From CAZKRL01 sp964555295 (GTDB taxonomy: Bacteria > Bacteroidota > Bacteroidia > Flavobacteriales_D > Sanyastnellaceae): a stretch of DNA of 64,000 nt. Below, one piece after another: positions 8,449 through 16,811 of the stretch. The stretch spans positions 25,659 to 89,658 of the forward strand of contig CAZKRL010000009.1 in NCBI GenBank assembly GCA_964555295.1, in the 5' to 3' direction. The notes below the pieces were generated by a model, which was not told where the DNA came from, made no database searches, and was given only the letters and a program-made list of their open reading frames with translations. Made by a program: the position numbers and the translations under genes. Each line of letters begins with the position of its first letter. Positions within the stretch are counted from its first letter, which is position 1.

Positions 8449-9792
8449 CTATTTACTTTTAATCCATGGAAATGTAAACTTACAATTTGAATAAGCCTCA
8501 TCCAATTCAACCGAAGTCGATGCGAGTCTTCTTCTGATCCATTTATCTGTGAGTTCCTGGCGCAATTTCGACTCAGCAGCTTGTTTGAAAATTTCGTAGT
8601 CTTCCTTGATGTTTGCCTTATGGGCCGGGATTCGTCGATCTAGTCTGTATATGGCAAAAGACTTTGTGTTGTCCTCCTCTGAACGCATTGTGGGTTCACT
8701 GAAATTACCGACTTTCATTGCCATCAGTAAGAGATTCATTTCCGAGCTTAAGGTGCTAACGTCGTGACGTGTGCTACCCGAGGCCAAGTTCATTACCTTA
8801 CCGCCTTGATTTCGTGTTTCCGCATCCGTACTGTATTTTCTCACAGCATGCTGGAAAGAGAGTGTGTCTAGCAATTGATTATAAACTTCAGTCAATGTTA
8901 CTCTTGCTCGCTCCAAATCCTCCGGTTTTGATTTGGCTGACATGAGAATGTGGCATGTTTCATAAAACTCACCTCGCTTCTCGATCACTTTTACGAAATG
9001 GTAGCCGTAATTACTTGCAAATACTGGAGAATAGCTCCCTTGCGGCGTATTGAATACGGCTGCCTCATATTCGGGGACAAAGGTTCCCTTTCTCTGCAGA
9101 GGATAACAACCGCCCTTGTATTTCGAGCCGGGGTCTTCGCTCCATTTCGCCGCTTCCAATGTCATAGACGACCTGCCAGATACCAGGACTGAACGAATAC
9201 TATCTAACATTTGAACGATCTTATTCTTTTCTGATTCTCTGATGGCAGGCGCTATTTCAATTTTAGAGTATTCCACCTGTTCACCAATTAGCGGAATTGA
9301 ATCGACGGGGATATTATCGGCATATCGAACAACATCTGCAGGTGTAACCTTGAGATTTTTCGATATTTCATCTTGCATTTTTTGTACCAACATTTGTTCC
9401 TTAATGAGTTCAAAAAACTCATCCTTCATTTGGGATTGCGACTTGCCGTAGTACTTCTCGAATTCTTCTACGCTTCCGAACATTTGTATATAGTACTCAA
9501 TTCGTTTTGTGACTTGATTCTGAACGTCGGCATCAGCCACCTCCAGTGAGTCCATTCTGGATTGATGAAGCAGTAACTTCTGATAGAGCAATGTTTCAAG
9601 ATTTCTGCATCGCTGTTCGTCGGTAGCTGCCCCCTTCCCTCCGGTAGATTCGAGCTCCAGCGTTTCTAGATCACTCCTGAGAATAACTTCATTACCCACA
9701 ACAGCAATAATTTCATCAACAATAGTGCCCGGTTGTGCAACAAGCTTTAAGGCAATGGTAATCAGCGAGGCAATTAAAATAACTTTTCTCAT
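8449..9792 (-). CDS. SurA-like periplasmic peptidyl-prolyl isomerase
   Basis: 447 residues. It begins with a signal peptide (MRKVILIASLITIALKLVAQ) and the SurA N-terminal signature VDEIIAVVGNEVILRSDLE. A helical chaperone domain precedes two parvulin-type segments: one around residues 160-275 (ending NTPQGSYSPVFASNYGYHFV, the usual rotamase end strand) and one from about residue 280 (ETCHILMSAKSKPEDLERAR). It probably assists folding of outer-membrane proteins in the periplasm. The start is the ATG at 9792, one base after the stop of the upstream lipoprotein gene, rather than further upstream in that gene. It is last in a cassette of three related genes. Confidence 0.88.
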   Translation of the reverse strand: MRKVILIASLITIALKLVAQPGTIVDEIIAVVGNEVILRSDLETLELESTGGKGAATDEQRCRNLETLLYQKLLLHQSRMDSLEVADADVQNQVTKRIEYYIQMFGSVEEFEKYYGKSQSQMKDEFFELIKEQMLVQKMQDEISKNLKVTPADVVRYADNIPVDSIPLIGEQVEYSKIEIAPAIRESEKNKIVQMLDSIRSVLVSGRSSMTLEAAKWSEDPGSKYKGGCYPLQRKGTFVPEYEAAVFNTPQGSYSPVFASNYGYHFVKVIEKRGEFYETCHILMSAKSKPEDLERARVTLTEVYNQLLDTLSFQHAVRKYSTDAETRNQGGKVMNLASGSTRHDVSTLSSEMNLLLMAMKVGNFSEPTMRSEEDNTKSFAIYRLDRRIPAHKANIKEDYEIFKQAAESKLRQELTDKWIRRRLASTSVELDEAYSNCKFTFPWIKSK

Positions 9793-9793
9793 T

Positions 9794-10660
9794 CTATTTA
9801 GCGGTGATTGTGATTCGTTTTTCAGCTTCCGCCTTTGAGTATAAATCAATACGCATTTTATCCAAGAGCTCCCGCTTTCTTCTGTTTAGTATCAAGTTTT
9901 GAATTCTTACTTTTTCAAATTCAATGGGCGCCATACTCCCACTGAGCTTATATTCCATGAAACGGATGAAATAAAGCAAGCCGTCTTGTTCAAACTGAAG
10001 TGAGTTATGTTTCTTCAAAAATCCCGCTACGTCAATAATTTCTACTGGTACCTGTTTGAGAAAATCCCCCCATGTCATCCATTCATCTTCGCTAATAAAA
10101 CAGCTTGCACCAGCTGAAACACATGACTGCTGCCATTTTATGATGTCCTCTTGGCGATCTGACTGAAAATACTTTTTTAAGTTGCTCAACTGCTTGTAAT
10201 CATTTTTTACGGAGGTGAATTTTATTTTGACCAAGAACTGTTTCAACTCGAAATTGGATTTATTCTCTTCGTAATACGACGTGATTTCAGCATCCGTAAT
10301 ATTTGTATCCAATTTTTGTCGCACCCATTCCGTTTCAAACGCGTGAATCTTAAGTGAATTAGCATATTCCTCGACCATCTTGTCAAAAGATAGCTGATCA
10401 TCGCTCAGGCTATTTTCAGCGGCGTCAATTATGATTTGTCTAATCAACCAATCCTTAATGAATTTCTCTGCCAACGCTGTGCTATCCTCAGCAGAGATAT
10501 TATCAGGTATAATTTCGAAAACCGTGGCTTGAGTTAATTGATGCTCACCGAAAGTCGCTACCAGCGCTGACTCATGCGATGCATTGCAGGATACAAGAAA
10601 AATTGTTACCGATAGGATTGCTCCCAGCCAAAACCCCTTATTTGATGGAGTGAAGCACAT
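9794..10660 (-). CDS. Lipoprotein related to PpiC/SurA proteins, PPIase domain not recognisable
   Basis: About 288 residues. A short basic N-terminus, a hydrophobic stretch and the lipobox FLVSC mark a lipoprotein. The mature part resembles the N-terminal helical region of parvulin-type chaperones (ALVATFGEHQLTQATVFEII, FIKDWLIRQIIIDAAE, NITDAEITSYYEENKSNFEL), but I cannot find the GGDLG/FGYHI motifs of an active PPIase domain. It lies between a two-domain PpiC protein and a SurA-like protein, overlapping the upstream gene by 23 bp and almost touching the downstream one, so it is likely a holdase or scaffold in the same outer-membrane biogenesis pathway. An upstream in-frame TTG (10675) is a less likely start. 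Confidence 0.7.
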   Translation of the reverse strand: MCFTPSNKGFWLGAILSVTIFLVSCNASHESALVATFGEHQLTQATVFEIIPDNISAEDSTALAEKFIKDWLIRQIIIDAAENSLSDDQLSFDKMVEEYANSLKIHAFETEWVRQKLDTNITDAEITSYYEENKSNFELKQFLVKIKFTSVKNDYKQLSNLKKYFQSDRQEDIIKWQQSCVSAGASCFISEDEWMTWGDFLKQVPVEIIDVAGFLKKHNSLQFEQDGLLYFIRFMEYKLSGSMAPIEFEKVRIQNLILNRRKRELLDKMRIDLYSKAEAEKRITITAK

Positions 10661-12572
10661 CTTTATTGATCTCAAATTTGTATTTCAATCGGAGCTCCTC
10701 AATCCAAAGTTTTTCCAAGAAGTTCTGAAACTCTGAGGTAATCAGACCTTTCGCCTCCTCCAATCTTTTGGGTCTGGGTGGAACCACCTCTTTTATTTCC
10801 ATAAATACTACTTGTCCTTCGTAGGTTAAATCCTTTGTGAATCCCAAATTCCATTCAATATCTTTCAAAAAGGGTTTTTCATCGCGTGCATAAAGTCCCT
10901 GTTCTATTTGAATATTCAATTGCGATGCCTGATTTAACTCACCGGCTACTGCAGATCGGTCCTTTCCCGCATTTAGCATTTTGCGTGCATCTGTGGCAAT
11001 CTTCTGATTAGCGCAAGTATATATTACTACATCGGCGCGTTCAGGCCACATAAACTGACCTTTGTTTTGCTCGTAAAATATGGCCAATCCGGTGGAATCT
11101 TTAACGGCCTTTGACCATACCTTTTGATCAGTCAGCTCAAACAATAAAATACCTTCTCGATACTCCTTCATGAGAAGGCGAAACGGCGTGTGCTTTTGTT
11201 CGAGTTTCGCATCTTCCTCGGCTATGAGTTTATCTTCTACTAGTTTAGTGAAAACGGCATTCACATGGTCAGCGGGCAATACCCCAGACTTACCCATTCC
11301 TTTGGTTCTAAAATATTCATTGAACTCGTTTACAGTGTATGATTTTTCGGCATAACTGAAAAGGGTTGCCTTTAAGTCCTTTGACTTGATGTAAAGTTTG
11401 CCTGTGAGTGCGTTAGAATCTGCAGCTGCAACGATTTTCTTTAAGATATCGCCATTCAGTGAGAAGCGATATTCCTTTTTAAGCTTTTCAACGAATGACT
11501 TTCTGGTTTGCTCAGATCTGCCATCCTTGGATACCTTATTTTTTAAATCTTTCTCCGCTTCTGAGAAAGTGGGTATAGTTCTTACTTTCAGTCTTTTTAC
11601 AATGTGCCAGCCGTAATCGGTTTTGAAGGGCATACTCACATCACCATCCGCCTTCAATCCAAATGCCGCATCCTCAAATTCAGGAACCATTTTACCAGTT
11701 CCGAACCAAGGCAATTCTCCTCCTTTTTTACTGGAGCTAGGATCATCACTGTATTTTTTACACATATTCTCAAATGTCTCCTCACCATTAACTACCTTCT
11801 GACGAATTTCCTCTAACTTAAGTTTCGCTCCCTCGTCACCCTTTGTCTCTGCTTTAGGTCGAATAACAATATGAGCTACCTGTATTTCACCTCTGGCAGG
11901 TCTGCGATCGGTGAGTTTTAATATGTGATATCCATAACGAGTTCTGAACGGCATAGATAATTCACCCACATTTGCTGCATAGGCGGCCTTTTCGAAAGGG
12001 TAAACCATTTGAAATGCAGTGAAATATCCGAGATCGCCGCCATTCGATGCAACACTGGGGTCTTCACTACCCCCTTTGGATTTAGCAACATTGCCGAAAT
12101 CTTCACCAGCAATGACTCGGCGACGCAATTCCATAATTTTCTCGTATGCCTTAAGAGTATCTTGAGGGGATGCAAGAGGGTCACATTTGATCAGAATATG
12201 GGAAGCACGCACTTCTTCTTTCATGAAACTATACGCTTCTTTCATAAGATCGTTGAGTTTCTCTGTATCCGTTAGATAAGGTCGTGCAAGTTGTGTTCTA
12301 TATCCTGCTAACTCATTTACAAATTTTTTTACAGTATCCAGTCCAAGTGCCTTTGCTGCATGAACTTTCAGCTTAAAATTGATGAAAAGCTCCATGTAAT
12401 CATCCAGCGTCTTTTGAGTAACAATGGAGTCTCGATTATTCTTCTTATAAATGTTCTCGAACTCTTCTCGAGTAACTGACTCTCCATCGATAGTTAATAC
12501 GATGTCAGAAAGACTTTGAGAGTATGAAAAGATGGGTAACAACAGCAATACCAACAACCAGTTTTTGATCAT
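10638..12572 (-). CDS. PpiC-type peptidyl-prolyl cis-trans isomerase with two parvulin domains
   Basis: 644 residues from the ATG at 12572. Signal peptide MIKNWLLVLLLLPIFSYSQ. A SurA-like N-terminal region follows (VLTIDGESVTREEFENIYKK). Parvulin domain 1 runs about residues 120-230 (VRASHILIKCDP, GGDLGYFTAFQMVYPFEKAA, FRTRYGYHILKL); domain 2 about 235-340 (IQVAHIVIRPKA, KKGGELPWFGTGKMVPEFED, FKTDYGWHIVKR). The C-terminal 300 residues are a further helical chaperone region. It probably helps outer-membrane protein folding. It is first of three in its cassette, with a perfect -7 box at 12597-12604. The longer frame to 12599 would spoil the signal peptide. Confidence 0.93.
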   Translation of the reverse strand: MIKNWLLVLLLLPIFSYSQSLSDIVLTIDGESVTREEFENIYKKNNRDSIVTQKTLDDYMELFINFKLKVHAAKALGLDTVKKFVNELAGYRTQLARPYLTDTEKLNDLMKEAYSFMKEEVRASHILIKCDPLASPQDTLKAYEKIMELRRRVIAGEDFGNVAKSKGGSEDPSVASNGGDLGYFTAFQMVYPFEKAAYAANVGELSMPFRTRYGYHILKLTDRRPARGEIQVAHIVIRPKAETKGDEGAKLKLEEIRQKVVNGEETFENMCKKYSDDPSSSKKGGELPWFGTGKMVPEFEDAAFGLKADGDVSMPFKTDYGWHIVKRLKVRTIPTFSEAEKDLKNKVSKDGRSEQTRKSFVEKLKKEYRFSLNGDILKKIVAAADSNALTGKLYIKSKDLKATLFSYAEKSYTVNEFNEYFRTKGMGKSGVLPADHVNAVFTKLVEDKLIAEEDAKLEQKHTPFRLLMKEYREGILLFELTDQKVWSKAVKDSTGLAIFYEQNKGQFMWPERADVVIYTCANQKIATDARKMLNAGKDRSAVAGELNQASQLNIQIEQGLYARDEKPFLKDIEWNLGFTKDLTYEGQVVFMEIKEVVPPRPKRLEEAKGLITSEFQNFLEKLWIEELRLKYKFEINKDVLHSIK

Positions 12573-12596
12573 AATAGAATTTGAATTAAGCGGCAG

Positions 12597-12604
12597 CAAA
12601 TTTA
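12597..12604 (-). promoter_or_regulatory. Candidate -7 box TAAATTTG for the PPIase cassette
   Basis: An exact TAnnTTTG on the minus strand, 24 nt before the ATG at 12572, lies in the 121-bp gap that follows guaB. It indicates that the three PPIase genes are transcribed separately from guaB. No good -33 TTG is seen. Confidence 0.45.
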
Positions 12605-12693
12605 TACAAGCTTGACCTATTTGTTAATCATAAAGCGCTATAGGTAAATCAAAGAAATGAGCTATGGGATGTGGGGTCCCTGCTTCATAATAA

Positions 12694-14169
12694 CTAACGT
12701 AAGCTATAGTTTGGTGCCTCGCGGGTAATCATCACGTCATGAGGGTGACTCTCTTTAAAACCAGCTGAGGTAATTCGCATGAATGTGGCCTTTTTGAGCG
12801 CCTCCAAATTCGCGGCTCCACAATATCCCATTCCTGCGCGTAATCCGCCAACAATCTGATACATCACTTCTTGAACGGTTCCTTTGAAAGGCACCCGACC
12901 TGAAATTCCCTCCGGTACAAGCTTTTTGATATCATCTTCAGCATCTTGAAAGTAACGATCCTTCGAGCCTTGTTGCATGGCCTCGACAGATCCCATACCT
13001 CTGTATGATTTGAATCGTCTGCCCTCGTAAATTATCGTTTCACCTGGACTTTCCTCTGTCCCCGCCAGCATTGAACCAATCATGATGCAACCAGAACCTG
13101 CCGCTAATGCCTTTACAATATCACCCGTAAACCGTATTCCGCCATCGGCAATAAACGGAATTCCGGTGCCTTCAAGCGCCGCAGCCACATTCATAACAGC
13201 GGTTAATTGTGGCACACCAACACCTGCGATTACCCTTGTTGTGCATATCGAACCAGGACCGATACCCACCTTAACTGCATCAGCGCCGGCTTTTATCAGT
13301 GCAATAGCTGCCTCAGCAGTGGCAATATTACCTACGACCACATCTGTATGCTCTCCAAAAAGTGATTTGATTTCTTTCAGCATTTCCAACACGCCATGCG
13401 AGTGACCATGTGCAGTATCAATCACCAACGCATCGGCACCAGCTTTAACCAACGCTGTAGCACGTGCCACTGAATCATGAGTAACACCAATAGCTGCGGC
13501 GACTCGTAATCGTCCGTGCTGATCCTTGCAAGCATTAGGATATTTCTTGAGTTTCAGTATATCCTTATATGTGATTAAGCCGATAAGTGCGCCTTCCTTA
13601 TTAACGACGGGTAATTTTTCAATTTTATGCTGCTGAAGTATTATCTCTGCAGCGCTCATATCTTTTGGCGAATCTGTAGTAATGAGATTAGAGCTTGTCA
13701 TAACATCAGTGATGGGCTTGAGCATGTCTTTCTCAAATCGCAAATCACGATTGGTGACAATTCCTTTCAGTTTTCCTGTTGCGTCTATAACAGGGATGCC
13801 ACCTATCCTATGCTCCGCCATAAGCCGTTTCGCATCGCCCACAACAGTATCCTCGAGTAAGGTTACCGGGTCTTGAATCATTCCACTTTCAGAACGCTTG
13901 ACTTTTCGAACCTCCATGGATTGTTGCTCAATGCTCATGTTTTTATGAATAACGCCAATTCCTCCCTCACGCGCCATTGCAATAGCCATTCGTGCCTCAG
14001 TTACTGTATCCATTGCAGCACTTACCACAGGTACATTGAGCGCTATGCGTCTTGAAAACCTTCCATTCGTGTGCACATCACGAGGTAGGACGTCAGAATA
14101 AGCAGGCACCAGCAAAACATCATCATAAGTGAGGCCTTCAGCCGTGATTCGGGAAAATATTTCAGACAT
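12694..14169 (-). CDS. guaB: Inosine-5'-monophosphate dehydrogenase
   Basis: 491 residues, full length. It oxidises IMP to XMP with NAD+, the committed step of GMP synthesis. The N-terminal barrel opens LTYDDVLLVPAYSDVLP; tandem CBS domains follow from about residue 95 (MIQDPVTLLEDTVVGDA; VMTSSNLITTDSPKDM). The active-site loop is VGIGPGSICTTRVIAGVGVP with the catalytic cysteine, then GIPFIADGGIRFTGDIVKAL, the YRGMGSVEAM segment and the mobile flap. The CBS pair normally binds adenine or guanine nucleotides for allosteric control. A near-consensus -7 box (TAAATTTA, 14189-14196) is 19 nt upstream of the ATG. Confidence 0.97.
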   Translation of the reverse strand: MSEIFSRITAEGLTYDDVLLVPAYSDVLPRDVHTNGRFSRRIALNVPVVSAAMDTVTEARMAIAMAREGGIGVIHKNMSIEQQSMEVRKVKRSESGMIQDPVTLLEDTVVGDAKRLMAEHRIGGIPVIDATGKLKGIVTNRDLRFEKDMLKPITDVMTSSNLITTDSPKDMSAAEIILQQHKIEKLPVVNKEGALIGLITYKDILKLKKYPNACKDQHGRLRVAAAIGVTHDSVARATALVKAGADALVIDTAHGHSHGVLEMLKEIKSLFGEHTDVVVGNIATAEAAIALIKAGADAVKVGIGPGSICTTRVIAGVGVPQLTAVMNVAAALEGTGIPFIADGGIRFTGDIVKALAAGSGCIMIGSMLAGTEESPGETIIYEGRRFKSYRGMGSVEAMQQGSKDRYFQDAEDDIKKLVPEGISGRVPFKGTVQEVMYQIVGGLRAGMGYCGAANLEALKKATFMRITSAGFKESHPHDVMITREAPNYSLR

Positions 14170-14244
14170 TGAAACTCAATTTTCCGGGTAAATTTAGGAT
14201 GAACGAACATATTGGCCCCTATAAATTTCATTATCTGTCTACAT

Positions 14245-14294
14245 AAGAATTCTATCTATTTACGAGTGATTTAAGTTGGATAGAATGAATTCTT
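14245..14294. repeat. Imperfect inverted repeat between guaB and a divergent gene
   Basis: The left arm AAGAATTCTATC (14245-14256) matches the reverse complement of the right arm at 14279-14294 except for a four-base bulge in the right arm. The central spacer is 22 bp. It lies in the divergent gap and could be an operator or a transcript hairpin; its A+T richness makes chance possible. Confidence 0.3.
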
Positions 14295-14303
14295 CATGAT
14301 TGA

Positions 14304-14311
14304 TATATTTG
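14304..14311 (+). promoter_or_regulatory. Candidate -7 box TATATTTG for the 14331 gene
   Basis: Exact TAnnTTTG match, 19 nt before the ATG at 14331. A TTG at 14276-14278 is 25 nt upstream of the box, longer than the usual 19-21 spacing. The inverted repeat at 14245-14294 lies immediately upstream. Confidence 0.45.
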
Positions 14312-14330
14312 TATGTCACCAATTTCGTCT

Positions 14331-14825
14331 ATGAGAATATTAACTACCACTTTATTGCTAACTGCATGTATAAAAATGCAGGCTCAAGCCCCATATCAAA
14401 TGCCTTATCAGGCCGTGGTCAGAAATTCTTCGGGGCAGTTGGTTTCCAATAGCAATGTTGTTTTGCGTTTTAGCATTACCGATGCAGCATCCAGCGGTGC
14501 AACTCTTTGGCAAGAATCCCACGAACTTACTACCAACAGCCAAGGGGCGGTTAGCGTTACTCTGGGAAGCACAAACACATTGCAATCCGTCAATTGGTTT
14601 GGAGGCCCCCGTTTTATGAGAGTTGAATTGTATGATAACAACAATTTTATCGACCTGGGAACTCAACAACTTGGCAGTGTGCCTTATGCCTTTTATGCCA
14701 ATCAGGCAGGTGCTTCAGCGGGGTCAATCACAGGCTATTCAGCAACCGGTGACACATTATATTTTAGCGGAGGCGGTTACCTCATAGTTCCCGGAATCAG
14801 TGCCGCTAATCCCGGGGGCAATTGA
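14331..14825 (+). CDS. Small secreted protein with a Bacteroidota NYQAVVRN-type head domain
   Basis: 164 residues from the ATG at 14331, with signal peptide MRILTTTLLLTACIKMQAQ. The mature part (YQMPYQAVVRNSSGQLVSNS, VVLRFSITDAASSGATLWQE, GSVPYAFYANQAG) is the beta-rich module that usually heads much longer exported Bacteroidota proteins. Here it ends after about 110 residues with a Gly/Ser-rich tail (YFSGGGYLIVPGISAANPGG). No sorting domain or catalytic motif is visible. The frame opens six codons earlier at an ATG (14313), but that start is only one base from the -7 box and lengthens the signal peptide. Function unknown; a cell-surface structural role is possible. Confidence 0.7.
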   Translation: MRILTTTLLLTACIKMQAQAPYQMPYQAVVRNSSGQLVSNSNVVLRFSITDAASSGATLWQESHELTTNSQGAVSVTLGSTNTLQSVNWFGGPRFMRVELYDNNNFIDLGTQQLGSVPYAFYANQAGASAGSITGYSATGDTLYFSGGGYLIVPGISAANPGGN

Positions 14826-14837
14826 TTCCATAACCCA

Positions 14838-15431
14838 TCAGCGAATTCCGAAAATTCTAAGCGCTGTTTTTCCGATAATTTCTAAATCAGTAAGGAATGA
14901 CGCCCGTTGTATATAAAGAAGATTTATGCGCAATTTTTCGGGCATAATAACTTCGATGTAGGTCTTTTCCGGCTGATCTGATTTGGCTATCAAATCACTT
15001 TCCTCGAAATATTGAAGAGAGGCCATATCTGTAATTCCCGGCCGCACTGAAAGAACCGTCCTTTGCTGGTCATTGTATAGCGCTACATATTTGGGAACTT
15101 CAGGGCGTGGACCTACCACACTCATTTCGCCCAATAAAACATTGACCAGTTGCGGTAACTCATCCATTTTGAAACGACGCAACCAATATCCTGCGCTTGT
15201 AATTCGCGAGTCTCTCGAACCCACAGTAATTTGCAATTGTCGCCCATCATCAGGCTTCATCGTTCTGAATTTGAGAATGAAAAATTCCTCGCCCTTCTTA
15301 CCTATTCGTTTCTGTTTATAGATGACACCACCTCTGCTATCAGTAACAATCCAGATCGAAATCAATAAAAACAAAGGCGATAACAATATGATCATTATCG
15401 AAGAGAAAATGATATCAAACAAGCGCTTCAT
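14838..15431 (-). CDS. Bacterial sugar transferase (PglC/WcaJ-type phosphoglycosyl transferase)
   Basis: 197 residues, the minimal monotopic phosphoglycosyl transferase. The N-terminal re-entrant hydrophobic segment begins MKRLFDIIFSSIMIILLSPL; the core has VIYKQKRIGKKGEEFFILKF and RTMKPD, then MDELPQLVNVLLGEMSVVGP (the DE catalytic dyad region) and RPGITDMASLQY. It moves a sugar phosphate from a UDP-sugar to undecaprenyl phosphate, starting a surface glycan or a glycoprotein glycan. Its ATG overlaps the end of the aminotransferase gene by 4 bp, so the two act in one pathway, probably making and loading an amino sugar such as a bacillosamine-like residue. Confidence 0.92.
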   Translation of the reverse strand: MKRLFDIIFSSIMIILLSPLFLLISIWIVTDSRGGVIYKQKRIGKKGEEFFILKFRTMKPDDGRQLQITVGSRDSRITSAGYWLRRFKMDELPQLVNVLLGEMSVVGPRPEVPKYVALYNDQQRTVLSVRPGITDMASLQYFEESDLIAKSDQPEKTYIEVIMPEKLRINLLYIQRASFLTDLEIIGKTALRIFGIR

Positions 15432-16651
15432 GCAGTAAATATCCGTTCAACTTCTGCAGATAATTCAGTGGCAATGAAGTCAACATCGTCATCCCTTAAG
15501 TCATAATACACCGGTAGTGAAATTTCGGACTTGTAATTATTCCACGCATTAGGATAATCCTCGATATGATAGCCCAACTGCTTGTAAAATGATAGCAACG
15601 GCAAGGGTTGAAAATGCACGTTCAATGCAATGCCCTTCTGCGCCAACGCAGTAATCAACGAATCACGGTTTTCTTCTGAAAAACCATTTACACGCAACAT
15701 ATATAAGTGATAACAAGATTCTCTTATGTTGTCACCGAACTTCGGGGCAATGAACCAGGGCTTATCAGCGAAATGATGATTGTAGCGTTCACATATTTTT
15801 TTTCTTCGCAGCAAAGTATCATCATCATAGCGGTTTAACTCTACCAAACCAATGGCTGCCTGCAGATCGGTCATATTGCACTTGAAACCCGCTTCCACAA
15901 TATCATAACGCCATTGACCCGCGATGGTTTTCGACAAAGCATCTTTGGTCTGACCGTGCAAGGCAGAAACATTAAGTGCCTTCCAAATCTGATTATTGTC
16001 AAAAGGTTCAGGCAAATTAAGTGTAACAGCACCTCCCTCTGCGGTGGTCAAATTCTTAACAGCGTGAAACGAAAATCCCATCACATCAGTTTGTGCTCCT
16101 ACTCTGACTCCTTTATATAAGGCGCCAAAACTGTGAGCTGCATCGGCAAGTACTAAAATTCGACCTAACATCTTTTGATGCTCGTTTGCAGGCTTAAATC
16201 GACTTATGTTTTCCGGAGCGCGCACCATCGACATTATCGCATCGTAATCACAGGAGAGTCCGCCGATGTCAACCGGCATTATCACCTTAGTTCGTTCGTT
16301 GATCAGCGACGGAATTGCCTTCAAGTCAATTGTAAATCCATCGCGATCTACATCCACCATCACCGGTTTGGCTCCTACATGAATGACAATGTTGGCAGTG
16401 GCGGCATAAGTGTAGGCAGGAATAATTACTTCATCTCCCTGTCCCACACCCCACCATCGAAGCACCATCTCAGCGGCATTTGTCCAAGAATTCAGACATA
16501 ATGTATTGGGCACATTGCAATAAGCTGAAATACGTTTTTCCAATTCGCGAGTTTTAGGACCGGTCGTAATCCATCCCGATCTCAAAACTTCGGTTACTGC
16601 ATCTATAGTAATTTGATCGACACGCGGCGGTGAAAATGGAATATTCCTCAT
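15428..16651 (-). CDS. DegT/DnrJ/EryC1/StrS-family PLP-dependent sugar aminotransferase
   Basis: 407 residues. It starts MRNIPFSPPRVDQITIDAV. Substrate and cofactor motifs are VLRSGWITTGPKTRELEKR, EVIIPAYTYAATANI, the PLP-binding ILVLADAAHSFGALY and the Schiff-base lysine in SFHAVKNLTTAEGG. The C-terminal half has NVHFQPLPLLSFYKQLGY. Such enzymes convert a keto-sugar nucleotide into an amino sugar; the nearby sugar transferase would then place it on the lipid carrier. I start it at the ATG at 16651, where the family's conserved N-terminus begins; an in-frame start seven codons upstream is possible. No nucleotide-sugar dehydratase or acetyltransferase is adjacent. Confidence 0.93.
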   Translation of the reverse strand: MRNIPFSPPRVDQITIDAVTEVLRSGWITTGPKTRELEKRISAYCNVPNTLCLNSWTNAAEMVLRWWGVGQGDEVIIPAYTYAATANIVIHVGAKPVMVDVDRDGFTIDLKAIPSLINERTKVIMPVDIGGLSCDYDAIMSMVRAPENISRFKPANEHQKMLGRILVLADAAHSFGALYKGVRVGAQTDVMGFSFHAVKNLTTAEGGAVTLNLPEPFDNNQIWKALNVSALHGQTKDALSKTIAGQWRYDIVEAGFKCNMTDLQAAIGLVELNRYDDDTLLRRKKICERYNHHFADKPWFIAPKFGDNIRESCYHLYMLRVNGFSEENRDSLITALAQKGIALNVHFQPLPLLSFYKQLGYHIEDYPNAWNNYKSEISLPVYYDLRDDDVDFIATELSAEVERIFTA

Positions 16652-16750
16652 CCACGCAAAGTAATACTTCACATATTGAAACGCACTGAGCTCCTCTAGT
16701 CGAATTATCCATAGATACGTGGTGAAAAAGCCCCGTTCTTGTTAGAAAAT

Positions 16751-16758
16751 TATTTTTG
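16751..16758 (+). promoter_or_regulatory. Candidate -7 box TATTTTTG for the T9SS cargo operon
   Basis: Exact TAnnTTTG, 53 nt before the ATG at 16812. A small hairpin (TGCTTT, loop AATA, AAAGCA; 16781-16796) would be in the leader. No -33 element at the expected spacing is visible. Confidence 0.35.
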
Positions 16759-16811
16759 ATGCAGATAGGTATCAGTAAATTGCTTTAATAAAAGCACTCG
16801 AATTACCAAGA

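Noticed and set aside
13082..13405. Antisense open frame of 107 codons inside guaB
   Set aside because: Low-complexity composition, opposite strand to a well-conserved gene; a shadow frame.
16781..16796. 6-bp hairpin TGCTTT/AAAGCA as terminator
   Set aside because: Short stem, lies downstream of a -7 box and upstream of a start; no T-run.
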